This document shows positions 13,987 through 14,567 of a stretch of DNA of 14,567 nt, piece by piece. Made by a program: the position numbers and the translations under genes. The notes under the pieces are model-generated. The model saw only the letters and a list, made by a program, of their open reading frames with translations, was not told where the DNA came from and did no database searches. Position 1 is the first letter of the stretch, and each line of letters starts with the position of its first letter. Source of the DNA: PZPK01 sp963974595 (GTDB lineage Bacteria > Pseudomonadota > Gammaproteobacteria > Pseudomonadales > Oleiphilaceae); the NCBI GenBank assembly GCA_963974595.1, contig CAXBDA010000073.1, positions 1-14,567 on the forward strand, written 5' to 3'.

Positions 13987-14567
13987 ATGAAGGCAACGCA
14001 ACGCTACACTAAACTTATTTGCTTGACTTGTTTGACGCTTTTTTCGATTAAGTCTTTTGCTGCTGAACCTGTACCCGAAAGAGAGGATAAGTTTACGATT
14101 GCTGCAGGAGTCACGCATAACTCCGTACCTTATACAGCGGCAGACAGCATTACTGAAGCTGTTCCTTTGTTTGATATTCAATACGGCCCTCTTTTCGCTT
14201 ACAACAAAAATGATGAGCCTGTTTTCGGTGTAGAGCTGTTTAGGCATAAACGTGTCATGCTGGCTTTAGCCGCGGTTTATGGCAGCCTATACTTGGATAA
14301 TGCAGATATCAGTAAAGATAAGACTTGGGTTTATTACGGCATTAAAGACCGGGATAAGGCCACTGAAGTTGCGCTTATTTTCGATTTTTATTCAAAAGTC
14401 GGTTTAGTGGAAATCATGGTGGCTCGCGATGTCAGCAATACTTACGATGACTTTCGTTCCTCTATCAGCTGGTCTCGACCTTTCCCTGATACAGGAAAAT
14501 GGACCATTACCCCTAGAATGTACGGCAAATACTACAGCATAAAGTATAACGATTTTTATTATGGTGT
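13987..14567 (+). CDS. MipA/OmpV family outer membrane protein, N-terminal part (cut by window end)
   Basis: The frame is open from ATG 13987 to the window edge, 193 codons. The N-terminus is a signal peptide ending SFA-AEP (cleavage near residue 25). The mature part begins FTIAAGVTHNSVPYTAADS, then shows alternating strands such as PLFDIQYGPLFAY, FGVELFRHKRVMLALAAVYG, EVALIFDFYSKVGLVEIMVARDV, and WTITPRMYGKYYSIKYNDFYYGV. The last resembles the YYGV strand of the MipA/OmpV family, which includes porin-like proteins and the E. coli scaffolding protein for MltA and PBP1B. AGGGA is 12 nt before the ATG, a rather long spacing. The 176-bp gap after the glucosaminidase gene has no clear promoter (a loose TTTACT-17-TAAACG at best). 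Confidence 0.75.
   Translation, partial: MKATQRYTKLICLTCLTLFSIKSFAAEPVPEREDKFTIAAGVTHNSVPYTAADSITEAVPLFDIQYGPLFAYNKNDEPVFGVELFRHKRVMLALAAVYGSLYLDNADISKDKTWVYYGIKDRDKATEVALIFDFYSKVGLVEIMVARDVSNTYDDFRSSISWSRPFPDTGKWTITPRMYGKYYSIKYNDFYYG

Noticed and set aside
13981..14247. An 88-codon minus-strand frame at the right edge.
   Set aside because: It is antisense to the MipA/OmpV-type gene, which has a signal peptide and barrel strands; the antisense product has no recognisable features.

Overview
The window looks like chromosomal DNA of an AT-rich, Gram-negative gammaproteobacterium. The evidence is the gene order gcvR-bcp divergent from dapA-bamC-purC (as in Escherichia coli), a BAM-complex lipoprotein, beta-barrel outer-membrane proteins and chemotaxis genes. 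Genus cannot be read with confidence; a free-living, probably marine, motile relative of the Oceanospirillales or Thiotrichales is an inference from composition and gene content.

Left edge (1-446): the C-terminal remnant of a tyrosine integrase reads toward a complete tRNA-Val(GAC) gene on the minus strand. Its stop lies 71 bp from the tRNA 3' end. This is the layout of an integrative element, or the scar of one, inserted at a tRNA 3' end; any element body lies left of the window.

Minus-strand block (447-5024): dapA (lysine/peptidoglycan precursors) and bamC overlap as TAATG. They are followed by purC, a TIGR04219-like outer-membrane protein gene and a UDP-glucuronate 4-epimerase gene. gcvR and bcp (5205-6262) diverge from dapA; the intergenic region holds candidate back-to-back promoters with overlapping -35 boxes and a 13-bp palindrome on the gcvR -10.

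Minus-strand block (6317-8934): mtnA (methionine salvage), a DUF1415 gene, and a PAS/coiled-coil protein. The last 13 residues of the PAS protein closely match the CheY-binding tail of the chemotaxis phosphatase CheZ. This is the most unusual protein in the window.

Right part (9090-14567): thiD (thiamine pyrimidine kinase), an unrecognised helical lipoprotein with three spaced repeats, a methyl-accepting chemotaxis protein on the minus strand, a Bax-type glucosaminidase, and the start of a MipA/OmpV outer-membrane protein cut by the window edge. The chemoreceptor and the CheZ-tailed PAS protein both point to a chemotaxis pathway whose core che genes are not here. Most of the window is ordinary core genome. 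The accessory signals are the integrase scar, the CheZ-tailed PAS protein and the repeat lipoprotein.
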